Source: Mesorhizobium sp. L-8-3 (GTDB lineage Bacteria; Pseudomonadota; Alphaproteobacteria; Rhizobiales; Rhizobiaceae). From it: DNA of 64,000 nt. Below the pieces are notes generated by a model that worked only from the letters and a program-made list of their open reading frames with translations, had not been told where the DNA came from and made no database searches. Shown here one piece after another: positions 48,555 through 59,200 of the stretch (its first letter is position 1; every line of letters starts with the position of its first letter). The DNA lies in contig NZ_AP023262.1 of assembly GCF_016756615.1 (NCBI RefSeq), forward strand, positions 2,977,501-3,041,500, read 5' to 3'. The translations under genes and the position numbers were made by a program.

Positions 48555-50387
48555 TTGATCAAGATCGACCTGGGAATTCGCGGACGGGATCCGAGGGGAG
48601 CCGTCTGGCCGAAATGGCTGGCACTTCTGATGCTGGCGACCAGCATCCTCCTGGGAGGGGGAGCGGCGGCGAGCGCGGAGACGCGCACGTTGAAGCTCTA
48701 TTTCATCCATACGGGCGAGAAGGCCCAGATCACTTTCAAGCGCAATGGCCGTTACGACGCCAACGGACTGAAGCAGATCAACAATATCCTGCGCGACTGG
48801 CGGCGCAACGAGCCGACCAAGATGGATCCGCGCCTGCTCGATCTTGTCTGGGAGGCCTATCGCGCTTCGGGGTCGAACGACTATATCCATGTCGTTTCGG
48901 CCTACCGCTCGCCCGCGACCAACTCGATGCTGCGCAGCCGCTCCAAGGGCGTTGCCAAGAAGAGCCAGCATATGCTCGGCAAGGCGATGGATTTCTATCT
49001 GCCCGACGTCAGGCTCAAGAAGCTTCGCGAGATCGGGCTCAAGATGCAGGGCGGCGGCGTCGGCTACTATCCGACATCCGGCTCGCCCTTTGTTCATTTC
49101 GACGTGGGCAATGTGCGTCACTGGCCGAAGATGAGCCGCAAGGAACTGGTGGCGCTGTTCCCGAGCGGCAAGACCCTTCATGTGCCGAGCGACGGCAAGC
49201 CTTTGCCGGGCTTCGAACAGGCCGTGGCCGCATACGAATCGCGCAGGAAGAGCGGCGGGTCCGCCATCGCGCTGGCGAGTTCGGGCGGCCGCTCGCGTTC
49301 CGGCGGCCTGCTGGCTGCGCTGTTCGGCGGCGGCGCGGATGAAGAGGAAGAAAGCGGCGGCGCTGTCGTGGCGGCCGCGGCCGACGAACCCGAGCCGAAG
49401 CCGGCCCGCCAGCAGAAGCCTGCGCCTCAGAAGGTCGAGAACCCGGCAAACGGACAGATCCGCATTCTTCCGCCGGAACTGGCGCGCCCGGCCGACGTCG
49501 CGCGCCCGGCCGAAGAGCCCGCCCAGGAAACCATCGTCGCCGCGCTGCCGACCCGCGACGTGCCGCTGCCGGCGGTGGCGCCGCGCCCCAAGACCGACGT
49601 CGGCGCGCCGCTCGTGGACCTCGACAGCAATCGGGGCCCGCTGGTCGACCTGTCCAGTCAGGGTGACGAGCCCGCGGCGGAAGTCGCGCTCAACGTGCCG
49701 CTGCCGACCCGCCGGCCGGCCTATGCGCCGCCTGCCGAACTCGCCACCGCCCAGGACGCGCTTCTGGTCGCGAGCACACAGGTGGAAGAGCTGCAGAACG
49801 CGGTGGCCGTGCCGCTTCCGTCGAGCCGTCCGGCCGACACGATCGCGTCCGCCGCGGTGGCCGCCCTTCCGGCATCGATGACGGCCGTGCCGGAGGCTGC
49901 TGCCTATGCCGCGCCCGAACCTCGCGCGCCGGTGCCGTCCGCCTCGCCTTTGCTGGAGACGGCCGGGTTCAAGCCGGCGCCCGAGGAGATCATCGCGGTG
50001 CCGAAGATGGAGCGCACCGCCGCGGTCGCCGCGTCGCCGAAAATGGCGCTTGCGGCCCGTGCGCCCGGTTCCGATCCGGCCTCGGCGTTCAGCGGAGTGA
50101 AGACCACGGCCAAGTCGGCGCGTCCGGGAGCCGCCGACAGCAAGCCCGAGCCCAAGCCGGTGGTTCTGGCGGCGCAGCCAAGGGCAGCCCGCTGGGCGCT
50201 CGACGGCAACTACATCGCCAACAACACCGACGGCACGAAGGCGCCGTCCTATGCAAACAAGATCGTCTACTCGGCGCCGCGCGAGGTCTACACCGCCGGC
50301 TTCCAGCAGGGCGACCAGCAACTGGCCGATGCGAACCGGTTCACCGGCAAGGCTGTGACCTTCCTGTCGGTGGCGCGTTTCAACTGA
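48555..50387 (+). CDS. DUF882/YcbK-type peptidase M15 protein with long variable tail
   Basis: This 610-residue exported protein has a hydrophobic signal or anchor (about 19-42, cleavage near ASAE). Its DUF882 domain (about 44-200) belongs to the M15 zinc D,D-peptidase group: VVSAYRSPATNSMLRSRS, QHMLGKAMDFYLPD and FVHFDVGNVRHWP hold the His/Asp/His metal-site pattern. The remaining 400 residues are an Ala/Pro/Glu-rich, low-complexity tail containing repeated 'VPLPxxRP' pieces. It probably trims peptidoglycan peptides, with the tail spanning the periplasm. The start is TTG at 48555, chosen for AAGG about 10 nt upstream; an ATG 25 codons later would shorten the N-terminus. Confidence 0.82.
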   Translation: MIKIDLGIRGRDPRGAVWPKWLALLMLATSILLGGGAAASAETRTLKLYFIHTGEKAQITFKRNGRYDANGLKQINNILRDWRRNEPTKMDPRLLDLVWEAYRASGSNDYIHVVSAYRSPATNSMLRSRSKGVAKKSQHMLGKAMDFYLPDVRLKKLREIGLKMQGGGVGYYPTSGSPFVHFDVGNVRHWPKMSRKELVALFPSGKTLHVPSDGKPLPGFEQAVAAYESRRKSGGSAIALASSGGRSRSGGLLAALFGGGADEEEESGGAVVAAAADEPEPKPARQQKPAPQKVENPANGQIRILPPELARPADVARPAEEPAQETIVAALPTRDVPLPAVAPRPKTDVGAPLVDLDSNRGPLVDLSSQGDEPAAEVALNVPLPTRRPAYAPPAELATAQDALLVASTQVEELQNAVAVPLPSSRPADTIASAAVAALPASMTAVPEAAAYAAPEPRAPVPSASPLLETAGFKPAPEEIIAVPKMERTAAVAASPKMALAARAPGSDPASAFSGVKTTAKSARPGAADSKPEPKPVVLAAQPRAARWALDGNYIANNTDGTKAPSYANKIVYSAPREVYTAGFQQGDQQLADANRFTGKAVTFLSVARFN

Positions 50388-50514
50388 CCCGCTTGCCAGC
50401 GTTTTCCGGTTCGGTGGATTCCGCAGTCCACGCGGGGAGGCCGGGCCGGACGAAGCGGCGCGGCTTCTCTGCTTGAGTGCCTTTTCACAGCGTCATGTCG
50501 GGATGCGGGCCTGC

Positions 50515-51153
50515 TCAGCCCGCCAGCGCCGCTGCCTCGCGCGCGAGCGCCTCGATCTTGTCCCACTGCTGCGCCTTCACCATCTCGTCGGGCGCCACCC
50601 AGGAGCCGCCGACGCAGACGACGTTCGGCAGGCCGAGATAGTCGGGCGCATTGCCTGACGTGACGCCGCCGGTCGGGCAGAAACGAATGCCGGCGAAAGG
50701 CGAGGCGAGCGATTTCAGGAAGGCGATGCCGCCTGCCTGCTCGGCCGGGAAGAACTTCAGGAAATCCAGGCCTTCCTCGGCGGCGGTCATGATCTCGGCG
50801 GGCGTGATCGCGCCGGGCAGCAACGGCACCTCGCTGCCGCGCGCCGCGGCGAAGAGCTGGCTCGTCGCGCCGGGGCTGACGATGAAGCGCGATCCGGCCT
50901 GTGCTGCCTGCTCGAACTGGCCGGCGTTGAGGATGGTGCCGGCCCCGACCACGGCCTCTTCCACCTCCCGGGCGATGCGGCGGATCGCCTCGATCGCGTC
51001 GGGGGTCCTCAGCGTCACCTCGATCATCGGCAGTCCGCCCCGCGCCAGCGCCCGGGCAAGGGGAACCGCATCCGCGACGTCGGCGATCTTCAGGACGGGA
51101 ATGACGGGCTGGCCCTTGAGCAGCGCGAGGAGCTTTTCTGACTTGTTCGCCAT
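50515..51153 (-). CDS. eda: KDPG/KHG aldolase
   Basis: This 212-residue class I aldolase has the Schiff-base Lys133 in LDFLKFFPAE and catalytic Glu45 in MIEVTLRTPDA. GAGTILNAGQF, FIVSPGATSQL and FCPTGGVTSGN, which bind phosphate, are in normal order. It splits 2-keto-3-deoxy-6-phosphogluconate into pyruvate and glyceraldehyde 3-phosphate, the last step of the Entner-Doudoroff pathway, the main sugar route in rhizobia. No edd or zwf is adjacent. It is divergent from trhO, with a family B repeat between. Confidence 0.95.
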   Translation of the reverse strand: MANKSEKLLALLKGQPVIPVLKIADVADAVPLARALARGGLPMIEVTLRTPDAIEAIRRIAREVEEAVVGAGTILNAGQFEQAAQAGSRFIVSPGATSQLFAAARGSEVPLLPGAITPAEIMTAAEEGLDFLKFFPAEQAGGIAFLKSLASPFAGIRFCPTGGVTSGNAPDYLGLPNVVCVGGSWVAPDEMVKAQQWDKIEALAREAAALAG

Positions 51154-51184
51154 GGCAGTCCCGTCCTGTCTGTTTGAACCGATT

Positions 51185-51232
51185 TAAAGCGTGGGCCCGA
51201 GAATCGTTGTCGATCTTCGGAAAACACGAAGC
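51185..51232. repeat. Palindromic intergenic repeat, family B
   Basis: AAAGCGTGGGCCCGAGAATC, a short centre and GATCTTCGGAAAACACGAAG follow the family B pattern with several changes. It is the most diverged of the three copies and lies between eda and trhO. Confidence 0.65.
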
Positions 51233-51412
51233 GTGAGGAAGTGCCGGGGCGTCACGCGTCCCTGAGGACGCGTGTCGTCCCGACGGCCCGAAATATCAGA
51301 GCCGGCGCCGCCGGTCCATCGTTCAACACCTCGTCGCATCGACCGGTTGCATCGCGAAAGGCCGCTCCAGCCATCGGCTTGCATCCGGGCGCGCCAGGGG
51401 CTAGGGCAGGCC

Positions 51413-52333
51413 ATGCATTCCACCGCGCCCTTCCGGGTCGCCGCGCTCTACCGTTTCACGTGGCTCCCCGACTTCACCGATCTCAAGGCGCCGCTGGCGC
51501 AGTTCTGCTGCGGCCACGGCATCAAGGGAACGCTGCTGCTCGCCCATGAGGGCATCAACGGTACTGTCGCCGGAAGCGAGGATGCGATCGCCGCGCTGAT
51601 CGATCGGCTGAGGGCTGTGCCCGCACTGGCCGGGCTCGAGGTCAAATACAGCACCGCGCCGCAAATGCCGTTCCATCGCATGAAGGTCCGCCTGAAGAAG
51701 GAGATCGTGACGATGGGCGTGACCGACATCGACCCGCGCGAGAGTGCGGGGACCTATGTCGAGTCGCGCGACTGGAACGCCCTGATCAGCGATCCCGATA
51801 CGCTCGTTGTCGACACGCGCAACGACTATGAAGTGGCGATCGGCACTTTTCGCGGGGCGGTCGATCCCGCGACCGGGAGCTTCCGTGACTTCCCGCAATG
51901 GGCAAGTGAGAACCGTGCCGCGCTGGAGGGCCGCAAGGTGGCGATGTTCTGCACCGGCGGCATCCGCTGCGAAAAGGCGACGGCCTATGTGAAGTCGCTG
52001 GGGATCGCAGAGGTCTTCCACCTCAAGGGCGGCATCCTCAAATATCTGGAGGAGGTTCCGGCGTCCGAAAGCCTGTGGCAAGGCGAGTGTTTCGTCTTCG
52101 ACGAGCGTGTGTCCGTGGGCCATGGCCTGGAGATCGGCGATGCGGAGCTCTGCCGCGCATGCCGGCGCCCGCTGACCGCCTCCGACAGGGCAGCCGGGAC
52201 CTATCGCGAAGGCGTCTCCTGTCCGCATTGCCATGACCTCCGCAGCGATGCCGACCGCGCGCGCTATGCCGAGCGGCATCGGCAGGTCGAACTCGCCGAG
52301 GCGCGCGGCGGCGCGAGGCACATCGGAAGCTGA
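51413..52333 (+). CDS. trhO: tRNA uridine(34) hydroxylase (rhodanese family)
   Basis: This 306-residue protein has an N-terminal UPF0176/acylphosphatase-like domain (about 5-95, [20 protein letters not shown]). A rhodanese domain (about 125-215) carries the active-site Cys180 in [12 protein letters not shown]. The C-terminal zinc-type cysteines are LCRACRRP and VSCPHCHD. TrhO hydroxylates U34 in some tRNAs using oxygen, the first step to 5-methoxyuridine-type modifications. The start at 51413 has AGGGCAGG just upstream; an in-frame extension to 51272 is rejected. It is a single gene. Confidence 0.93.
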   Translation: MHSTAPFRVAALYRFTWLPDFTDLKAPLAQFCCGHGIKGTLLLAHEGINGTVAGSEDAIAALIDRLRAVPALAGLEVKYSTAPQMPFHRMKVRLKKEIVTMGVTDIDPRESAGTYVESRDWNALISDPDTLVVDTRNDYEVAIGTFRGAVDPATGSFRDFPQWASENRAALEGRKVAMFCTGGIRCEKATAYVKSLGIAEVFHLKGGILKYLEEVPASESLWQGECFVFDERVSVGHGLEIGDAELCRACRRPLTASDRAAGTYREGVSCPHCHDLRSDADRARYAERHRQVELAEARGGARHIGS

Positions 52334-52388
52334 CCGGCTTCCCAGCCGCCTTCATCTCGGTCATTGTAGTGTCGCCAAGGGCTGCATA

Positions 52389-52450
52389 GATCAAGCGGAT
52401 CGGCCCGAAAGTCGTACTCGATTTTCGGAAAGCATGATGCGTTGTTCAAG
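52389..52450. repeat. Palindromic intergenic repeat, family B
   Basis: GCGGATCGGCCCGAAAGTCG, TACT and CGATTTTCGGAAAGCATGAT form a dyad with arms CCGAAA.TCG and CGATTTTCGG. It lies between trhO and the DUF533 gene. Confidence 0.8.
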
Positions 52451-52542
52451 TGATGGAGCGTCCTTTGCGCGTTCGAATGGGCGAGCGGCGCTCGCAGGAG
52501 ACCTGTCGCCGCGGGCGACGGGACCACCAGATGGAGGCCAGG

Positions 52543-53304
52543 ATGCTCGACCCCAAGAAACTGCTCGACGATTTGCTCGGCTCGACGATCCCCGGGACCA
52601 GCGGGACGCTGCGCGAGAAGGCAGGCCAGGCGACCCAGCTTGCCAAGGACAATCCGCTGGCGACGGGCGCATTGGTGGCCGTGCTGCTCGGCACCAGTGC
52701 CGGGCGTCAGGTCACCGGGTCGGCGCTCAAGGTCGGCGGGCTCGCGGCCATCGCCGGACTGGCCTACAAGGCCTACCAGAACTACAGGAGCGGCGATCAG
52801 CCGGCCCAGCAGACGGACGCCTCGGGCACGCCCGCCCGCGAGCCCGAACTGCTGCCGCCTCCTTCGGATACGGAGTTCCATCCCGCCCAGGCACCGCAAG
52901 GGGAGGATGAGTTCGCCCTCATGCTGATCCGCGCCATGATCGCGGCCGCCAATGCCGACGGCCATATCGACGACGAGGAACGCAAGAAGATCGCGGACCG
53001 GGTCAGCCTGGCCGGCCTGGACGGTGAGGCGCAGGACTTCCTGATGTCCGAGATCGAGCATCCGCTGTCGATCGACGCCCTGGTGGCCGCCGCGCAGACC
53101 GAGGCGCAGAAGGTCGAGCTCTACACAGCCTCGCGCCTTACGATCGAGCCGGATTCGCGTGCGGAACGAGGCTATCTCGACCTGCTGGCCGGCCGACTCA
53201 AGCTGCCCGATGCATTGGTGGATCACGTCGAGGCGACGGTATCCTCGATCAAGACCGCGGCGCCGACGTCGACCGACGCACCGAAGTCGAACATCCCCTG
53301 GTAA
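52543..53304 (+). CDS. DUF533/TerB-like protein
   Basis: This 253-residue protein belongs to the YebE/DUF533 group. The N-terminal part has a Gly/Ala-rich hydrophobic stretch (LATGALVAVLLGTSAGRQV, ALKVGGLAAIAGLAYKAYQN) that may insert in the membrane. After a Pro-rich linker, a TerB-like all-alpha domain (about 150-235) carries MIRAMIAAANADGHIDDEERKK, where the ADGHID acidic residues resemble the TerB metal site. The function is unknown; relatives appear under envelope stress. The start at 52543 has GGAGG 5 nt before it, and upstream in-frame ATGs lack this. Confidence 0.82.
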   Translation: MLDPKKLLDDLLGSTIPGTSGTLREKAGQATQLAKDNPLATGALVAVLLGTSAGRQVTGSALKVGGLAAIAGLAYKAYQNYRSGDQPAQQTDASGTPAREPELLPPPSDTEFHPAQAPQGEDEFALMLIRAMIAAANADGHIDDEERKKIADRVSLAGLDGEAQDFLMSEIEHPLSIDALVAAAQTEAQKVELYTASRLTIEPDSRAERGYLDLLAGRLKLPDALVDHVEATVSSIKTAAPTSTDAPKSNIPW

Positions 53305-53355
53305 TTGCGCGAAAGCGCGGCGGGGCGAGGCACCGTCACCGTCCCGCCGCAAAGG

Positions 53356-54333
53356 TCATGCGATCAGACGCGGGACCGCAGGATCGGCCCGGCGCCTCAT
53401 CTTGAGCTCGAACTCGTCCCTGACCTTGCAGACCTGCAGGCGCAGCCATTGATGGCCTTTGTCGGCGTCGTGGCGGGCATGCCAGAACATCTTGATGTCG
53501 GTCGCGGGCAGCGGCACCGGCGCCCGGTAGATCTCGAGGCCGAGATTGGGCGCCACCAACTCCGCGAACTGCCGCGGGACGATGGCGAGATGGAGCGAAC
53601 GTGCGGTGGCCAGTGCGACGCCGAGCGTATGCGGCAACATCAGCGCCACATGGCGCTTGCGCCCGATTCTGGCGAGCGACGTATCCACCGCGCATTTCAC
53701 CATGCCGTTGACTGACCGCACCGCATGATGGAGCTCGCAGAACAGGTCGAGCGGGATCGTTCCCCAGGAGGGGATGCCGGCAGCCGCGATCGTCGGGTGG
53801 TCGGCCGAAGCAACGGCGACATAGGGCGCGCGCAGCAATTGCATGCTCGATGTCCAGTCGGACATGTCGAGCTCGGTGTCGATCGCAATGTCGACGGCAT
53901 CTTCCTGGAGCAGTTTCTCGGCGGTCCCGCTCGCATTGTCCACGAGCTGCAGCGAGACGCCTGGCGCCTCGTCCGCGAAGCGCCTGGAGAGGGCCGGCAT
54001 CATCATCATCGAGAACACGTCCGAGCCGAGCAGCGTGAACCGCCGTTGCATGGTCGCGGGGTCGAAGTGCCGGCGCTTGTGGAAGGCGAACTCGATCTTG
54101 CCCAGCGCCTCCCGCACGGATGAGCCGAGCTCGAGGGCGCGCGGCGTGGGAATCATGTCGTTGCCGCGACGAATGAAGAGCTGGTCGTCAAGGATTTCGC
54201 GCAGGCGCCGCAGCGCCGCGCTGACGGCGGGCTGGCTCAGCCCGATCTGATCGCCGGCCCGCGTCACGCTGCGCTCGCGCATCAGTGCGTCGAAGACCCG
54301 GAGGAGATTAAGGTCGAAACCGTTCAAGTTCAT
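53356..54333 (-). CDS. LysR-family transcriptional regulator
   Basis: This 325-residue regulator has the N-terminal winged helix (FDLNLLRVFDALMRERSVTR, then AGDQIGLSQPAVSAALRRLR) and a substrate-binding domain (about 90-300). The sequence MNLNGFDLNLLRVFDALMRE and the DPAT...RRFTLLGSD region place it near the NodD/NocR-like subgroup, but the effector cannot be read. The neighbouring minus-strand side is an IS element, so its original divergent target may have been moved or lost. The start is ATG at 54333, or one six codons upstream (54351). Neither has a clear ribosome site. Confidence 0.9.
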   Translation of the reverse strand: MNLNGFDLNLLRVFDALMRERSVTRAGDQIGLSQPAVSAALRRLREILDDQLFIRRGNDMIPTPRALELGSSVREALGKIEFAFHKRRHFDPATMQRRFTLLGSDVFSMMMMPALSRRFADEAPGVSLQLVDNASGTAEKLLQEDAVDIAIDTELDMSDWTSSMQLLRAPYVAVASADHPTIAAAGIPSWGTIPLDLFCELHHAVRSVNGMVKCAVDTSLARIGRKRHVALMLPHTLGVALATARSLHLAIVPRQFAELVAPNLGLEIYRAPVPLPATDIKMFWHARHDADKGHQWLRLQVCKVRDEFELKMRRRADPAVPRLIA

Positions 54334-54614
54334 GTGCGTGTATGCCCCCATACAAGCGCTGGATTCATCCGGAAGGCGACCGGAATTAGTAGATCGTCAA
54401 ATGACGCCTGAGTTGACTGAAAGATTAAGTAACAAATCACTACGACATCGGGCCCCCGTCCAATGCGGCATTTTTTGGAAATGCAACCGACAATCGAAGC
54501 TAAGAACGATTGTGGCTATTCCGCGACGTCCTTCACTGCAGTTCTGATTGTTTCTGAGAATTCTCCTTCGCGCTTGGCGTAGGGCGAACACAATTTGCAG
54601 AAAACGAACTCCAT
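54334..54614. other. AT-richer gap between the LysR gene and the IS element
   Basis: These 281 bp contain no convincing gene. The stretch is visibly richer in A/T than the surroundings. It should hold the LysR promoter. It ends with TCCAT, which is repeated just past the other end of the IS. Confidence 0.5.
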
Positions 54615-55822
54615 GAGTGCTTTTCTAAAGTTGGGGCGTCCCGCCCTTAGACGTTCTTCGCCCGTATGTGGCGGGCATCAGCGGCCCGTCGCCGCCGATC
54701 CGCGCAACTTTCTCCAGCCTATCGGCTCAGTTTCTGCTCACTTGCTCCCGATTTTGCCCTCGATTTCCTGATTTTGGACGCAGCCTTCCCCTCAGGCCGT
54801 GCCGGCCTTGACGAGAACGAGCGCCCGTTTGGCATTTATCGCGCAGGCGACAAGCTGCAGATGGCAGTGGTTGCGCGCCAGGCCGAGATAGCGAACCCGG
54901 GCCATGCCGTACCAGTTCTTCATCGTCGCGTTGGTCCGCTCGATGCCGGCCCGCACGCTGGCGGCGACCTTGTTCATCCACTTCTGCCAATTCGGCTGCT
55001 GCTTGCCCCGCTTGGCCTTGTAGGCAATCCGGTCCTTGATGCCTCGATCCGCCAGTTCGTCGCGCAGCGCCTGACTGTCATAGGCCTTGTCGGCGTAATA
55101 GGCCTCTTCGTCACCTTGAATGAGCACAGCGCCCATCTGGCTGTCATGCAGATCGGCCGAGCTCATCTCCGCCTGGCGTATCAGCCCGCTCTCCGCGTCG
55201 CCGGCGAGATGGGCCTTGTAGCCGAAATAGGTCTTGCCGTGCTTGTGCGTGAAGCCTGCATCCGGATCGCGCGCCGACACCTGGCCCTTCTCGTAGTCGG
55301 GCCTGGCCACCGCCGCCGAGATGATGGTGGCGTCAACCAGCGTGCCGCGCCTTACCAGAAGACCGCGCCCTTCCAACTGCCGGTTCAATTCGGCAAGCAG
55401 CTTATCTTGAAGCGCCAGTTCGACCAGCCTCTGGCGGAAGCGCCAGATCGACATGTGGTCCGGTGTCTTTTGATCGAGCGGAAACCCACAGAAGCGGCGG
55501 AACGACAGCCGGTCGGCCACCGCTTCTTCCGCCGCCGGATCGGACAGGCCGTACCATTGCTGCAAGAGCGCAATCTTGAACATTGCTATCGGCGGGTAGC
55601 CGGGCGCCCCCAGAGCATCGTTATGGATTTCCCGGAACAGCACCTCGAAAGCCGACCAATCGATCAACTTCTGCACTTCTTCCAGAAACTTGTTACCCCT
55701 GCTCACGTCACGCACCAATGCATCGGCGAGTGAAGGTTGCGCCAAGTTACGACGAGACATAGCCGAATCAATCCTAACTTTTCTCTATTGAATCATAGAG
55801 TTGGGACTTTTGAAAAGCGCTC
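54615..55822 (-). mobile_element. IS5-family insertion sequence, 1208 bp
   Basis: The ends are imperfect inverted repeats: left GAGTGCTTTTCTAAAGT and right (complement) GAGCGCTTTTCAAAAGT, differing at two positions. TCCAT directly abuts both ends (54610-54614 and 55823-55827) and is a likely target duplication, within which the exact length (4-5 bp) is ambiguous. One full-length transposase gene lies inside on the minus strand. The copy appears complete. Confidence 0.85.
54792..55760 (-). CDS. IS5-family DDE transposase
   Basis: This 322-residue transposase has the DUF772-type N-terminal domain (FEVLFREIHNDALGAPGYPP, RLSFRRFCGFPL) and a DDE_Tnp_1 catalytic core. The first Asp is in TLVDATIISA, the second in YYADKAYDSQ, and the Glu in ASVRAGIERTNATMKNWYGM. 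All three catalytic residues are present and the frame is unbroken, so it may be active. It ends 177 bp before the left end of the element, leaving a non-coding tail inside the IS. Confidence 0.95.
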   Translation of the reverse strand: MSRRNLAQPSLADALVRDVSRGNKFLEEVQKLIDWSAFEVLFREIHNDALGAPGYPPIAMFKIALLQQWYGLSDPAAEEAVADRLSFRRFCGFPLDQKTPDHMSIWRFRQRLVELALQDKLLAELNRQLEGRGLLVRRGTLVDATIISAAVARPDYEKGQVSARDPDAGFTHKHGKTYFGYKAHLAGDAESGLIRQAEMSSADLHDSQMGAVLIQGDEEAYYADKAYDSQALRDELADRGIKDRIAYKAKRGKQQPNWQKWMNKVAASVRAGIERTNATMKNWYGMARVRYLGLARNHCHLQLVACAINAKRALVLVKAGTA

Positions 55823-56219
55823 TCCATTTGCGCCGTGGATGACGGCCATATCAACATTGGATTTCCCAGGCTTCGTATCAGCCCCTAAATGACACGCTGT
55901 CTATACGACTCTGGTCAGGAAGCGAAGAAATCCGAAACATCGCGAAAGCGGCGACTCGATTGATGCTCCCCGCGGAGCCGCGCGGTCGGCGTCTGCAGGC
56001 GCGGACCTGTCGTGGTGACGGGCAGGGACGTGGGGCCGACGGCCAGGGGCCGCTCGGCTCGAGGGTTGGCCAAGGCAGGGAAACGGAGCCGGCCATCCTC
56101 CCAAGCAAAAGCCGCGCCCGCGTCTGAACCAGACCAGCGGTCCGGCTATCGAAGCAACGGTTTGAACTGCCCCGGATGCCGCGGGCGGACATGAGAGTTT
56201 TAACTACGGAGAGACAGAC
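55823..56219. other. Upstream region of the RTX gene
   Basis: These 397 bp run from the IS end to the RTX start. I see no gene. GGAGAG at the right edge is the ribosome site of the RTX gene. The promoter is not obvious, and the IS insertion may have separated the gene from part of its control region. Confidence 0.45.
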
Positions 56220-59200
56220 GTGGCAAACATTCCTGGAAACGACGCGCCGAACCAACTCAACGGCACTTTCGGCGCCGACGTCATCACGGGTGGGCTGAGT
56301 AACGACATGCTTCTGGGCTTCGACGGCGCCGACACGCTGTCGGGCGGCTTCCAGAACGATACGCTCTTCGGCAACGAAGGCGCCGACGTCATCAATGGAA
56401 ATTCCGGTAGCGACATCATCGAAGGTGGCGAAGGCGCCGATAGGATCGACGCCGGAACCGGTGCCGACATGATCATGGTCGGCTTCCTCGAAGAGGCTAA
56501 CGGCGACACGGTCGACGGCGGGCTCGGTTTCGACAGGCTGATGGTCGACTACTCGATGGAGGCGGCGGGCATCAACTTCGTTGCCCAGGATCCGATCGCG
56601 CAGACGACCGTGCTTGGCGGGATCAAGGTCATCAATGTCGAGGAATACCAGATAACGGGCACCGACTTCGCCGATTCGCTCACCGGTGGCCGCTGGAACG
56701 ACATGCTGAATGGCGGTCTCGGCAACGATACGTTGAATGGCGGCATCGGCATGGACTTTCTCAACGGTGACGAGGGCGACGACACGCTGAACGGCGGCAA
56801 CGGCATCGACTTCCTGACCGGCGGCGACGGCCACGATAGGCTGAGCGGCGGTTTCGGCATGGACTTCCTCGATGGCGAAGTCGGCAACGACCGCCTGGAC
56901 GGTGGCTATGGCAACGACTCGATGACGGGTGGAGAGGGCAACGACACCGTCGTCGGCGGCGAGGGCAATGACAGCCTGGCAGGCGACGAAGGCAACGATA
57001 CGCTCGACGGCGGCAATGGCAACGATATGCTCGAAGGTGGTCTGGGCACCGACATAGTCCGCGCCGGATACGGAAATGACACCGTCGAAGTGGTGATCGG
57101 CCAAGGCAAGGATACGATCGACGGCGGGATAGGCCTTGACGTGCTGCGGGTCGAACGGCTGGCCGGCACCTTCACAGCCAAGGCGTCGAACCTCTCCAAC
57201 ACGCTTTCGGACGGCACGACCTTCGTCGGCATGGAGGCCTACTGGCTCGAAAGCAGCGCCGGTTCGACGAGTGCCGACCGCTGGACCGGTTGGGACGGCA
57301 GCGACAGAATGATGAGTTGGGGCGGCAACGACGTGCTGTCGGGAGGCAAGGGCAACGACTATCTCGATGCCGGAACCGGAGTCGACACGGTTGACGGCGG
57401 CGACGGCAACGATGTCATCTCCGTTGGAAGCGGCGGCCGGGACGTCGTGAGGGCCGGCGCAGGTACGGATTCGGTTTCGATCCTGCGCTCCGATCTTACC
57501 GCCGCGCTGACCTTCTCCATATCGGGCGTCACCGGCAGGCTGAGCGACGGAACCACCGTCACCGACGCCGAGCACTATTCCATTGCCGCCGGGTCTGGCA
57601 GCGATACGCTGACGGCCGGGAGCGCCCTTTCCGTGAAGTTCTACGGCAATGGCGGCAATGACCGGCTGACCGGAGGGAAAGGCAGCGACACGCTGGACGG
57701 CGGATTGGGCAACGACACGCTCATCGGCGGCGACGGAAACGACTCGATCGTCGACTCCGGCGGCGCCAACGTCATCGATGCCGGCACGGGCAACGACGCT
57801 GTCAGCGTCGAGCTCCAGGCGGGCACCTACGTGAACTCGATCCAGTTGGGCACCGGCAATGACACCGCCAGGATCAACTACGCGAGGGGGAGCACGGCGG
57901 GCAAATTCTCTGTCGATGGTGGCGTCGGCTTCGATGTGGCCTCGGTTAACCGCAGTCAGTCGGCCAAGAACCTGAGCTTCGTGCTGTCAGCGAATGCCGT
58001 GCTGACCAACGGCGACGTCACGCTCAAGAACGTCGAAGCCGTCCAGATCTGGTCGGGCTCAGGCGCCGACAGTCTTACCGGCGGGGCCTATTCGGATCTG
58101 TTCAATGGCGGTGCCGGCAACGACACGCTGAGGGGTCTCGGCGGTAACGATACGCTCCATGGCGGCCTTGGCGCCGACCGGCTCGAAGGCGGCGACGGCA
58201 ACGACACGTTGCATGCGACCGGCGGCTCAGGCATCGACGGCCATGCCGACCGGCTCTATGCCGGCGCCGGGAACGACTACCTGCGCATCAACCACAGCGA
58301 CTATGCCGATGCCGGCGTCGGCACGGACCGTATCGCGGTCGATCTGTCCAACCAGGCGAACGGCGTGAGTTTCGTCGTCACCAGCGGCCTGGTGAGGGTC
58401 AACGCGACGACCAGCTTCACCGGTGCGGAGAGCCTGGAATTCTACGGAACCAGCGGCAACGACACCGTTACGGGAGGAACGCTTGCCGACCGCCTTGTCG
58501 GCAATGCCGGCAACGATACGCTACGCGGTGGCGCCGGCAACGATGTCCTCCTCGACGGCGCTGGCAACGACAAGCTCTATGGCGACGCCGGCAACGACAC
58601 GCTCGTACGAACGGCGGAGGTTGGAACCGACCTGATCGACGGCGGCCTCGGCATCGATTCGCTGAAGTTCGACTTCCTCTCGACCAAGTCGGTGATCCTC
58701 GATCTGGCCAACAACGCCAACAATCGCGGCATGGCCAAGGGCCTGACCGTCACGGGTGTCGAGATCGTCCATGGAAGCATGCTGGACGACGACATCCGCG
58801 GCACTGCGGCGAACGAGACGTTCTATGGCGGTGGCATGGATGACTTCCTCTCTGGCGGTGCGGGCGACGATGTTCTCGAAGGCGGTGCGGGCGGCGATCT
58901 CCTCATCGGCGGCGCCGGCAGGGATCAGTTCGTATTCCGCTTCGACGGCTTCGGCACCGGCGACCAGATCACCGACTTCACGCGCGGTCAGGACAAGCTG
59001 GTCATCGACCGTTCGGATTTCGGAATTGCCGCCTCGGGGAATCCCGGTTTCGTGGTGGGCGCGAATCCGGCCGTCTCGGGCACGGGTGCCCAGTTCCTGT
59101 TCGAGACCGACAATGGGCGGCTCTGGTTCGACCGCGACGGCACCGGCAACGAGCACGATGCCGAACTGATCGTGACGCTCAAGAGTGGCGCCGGGCATCT

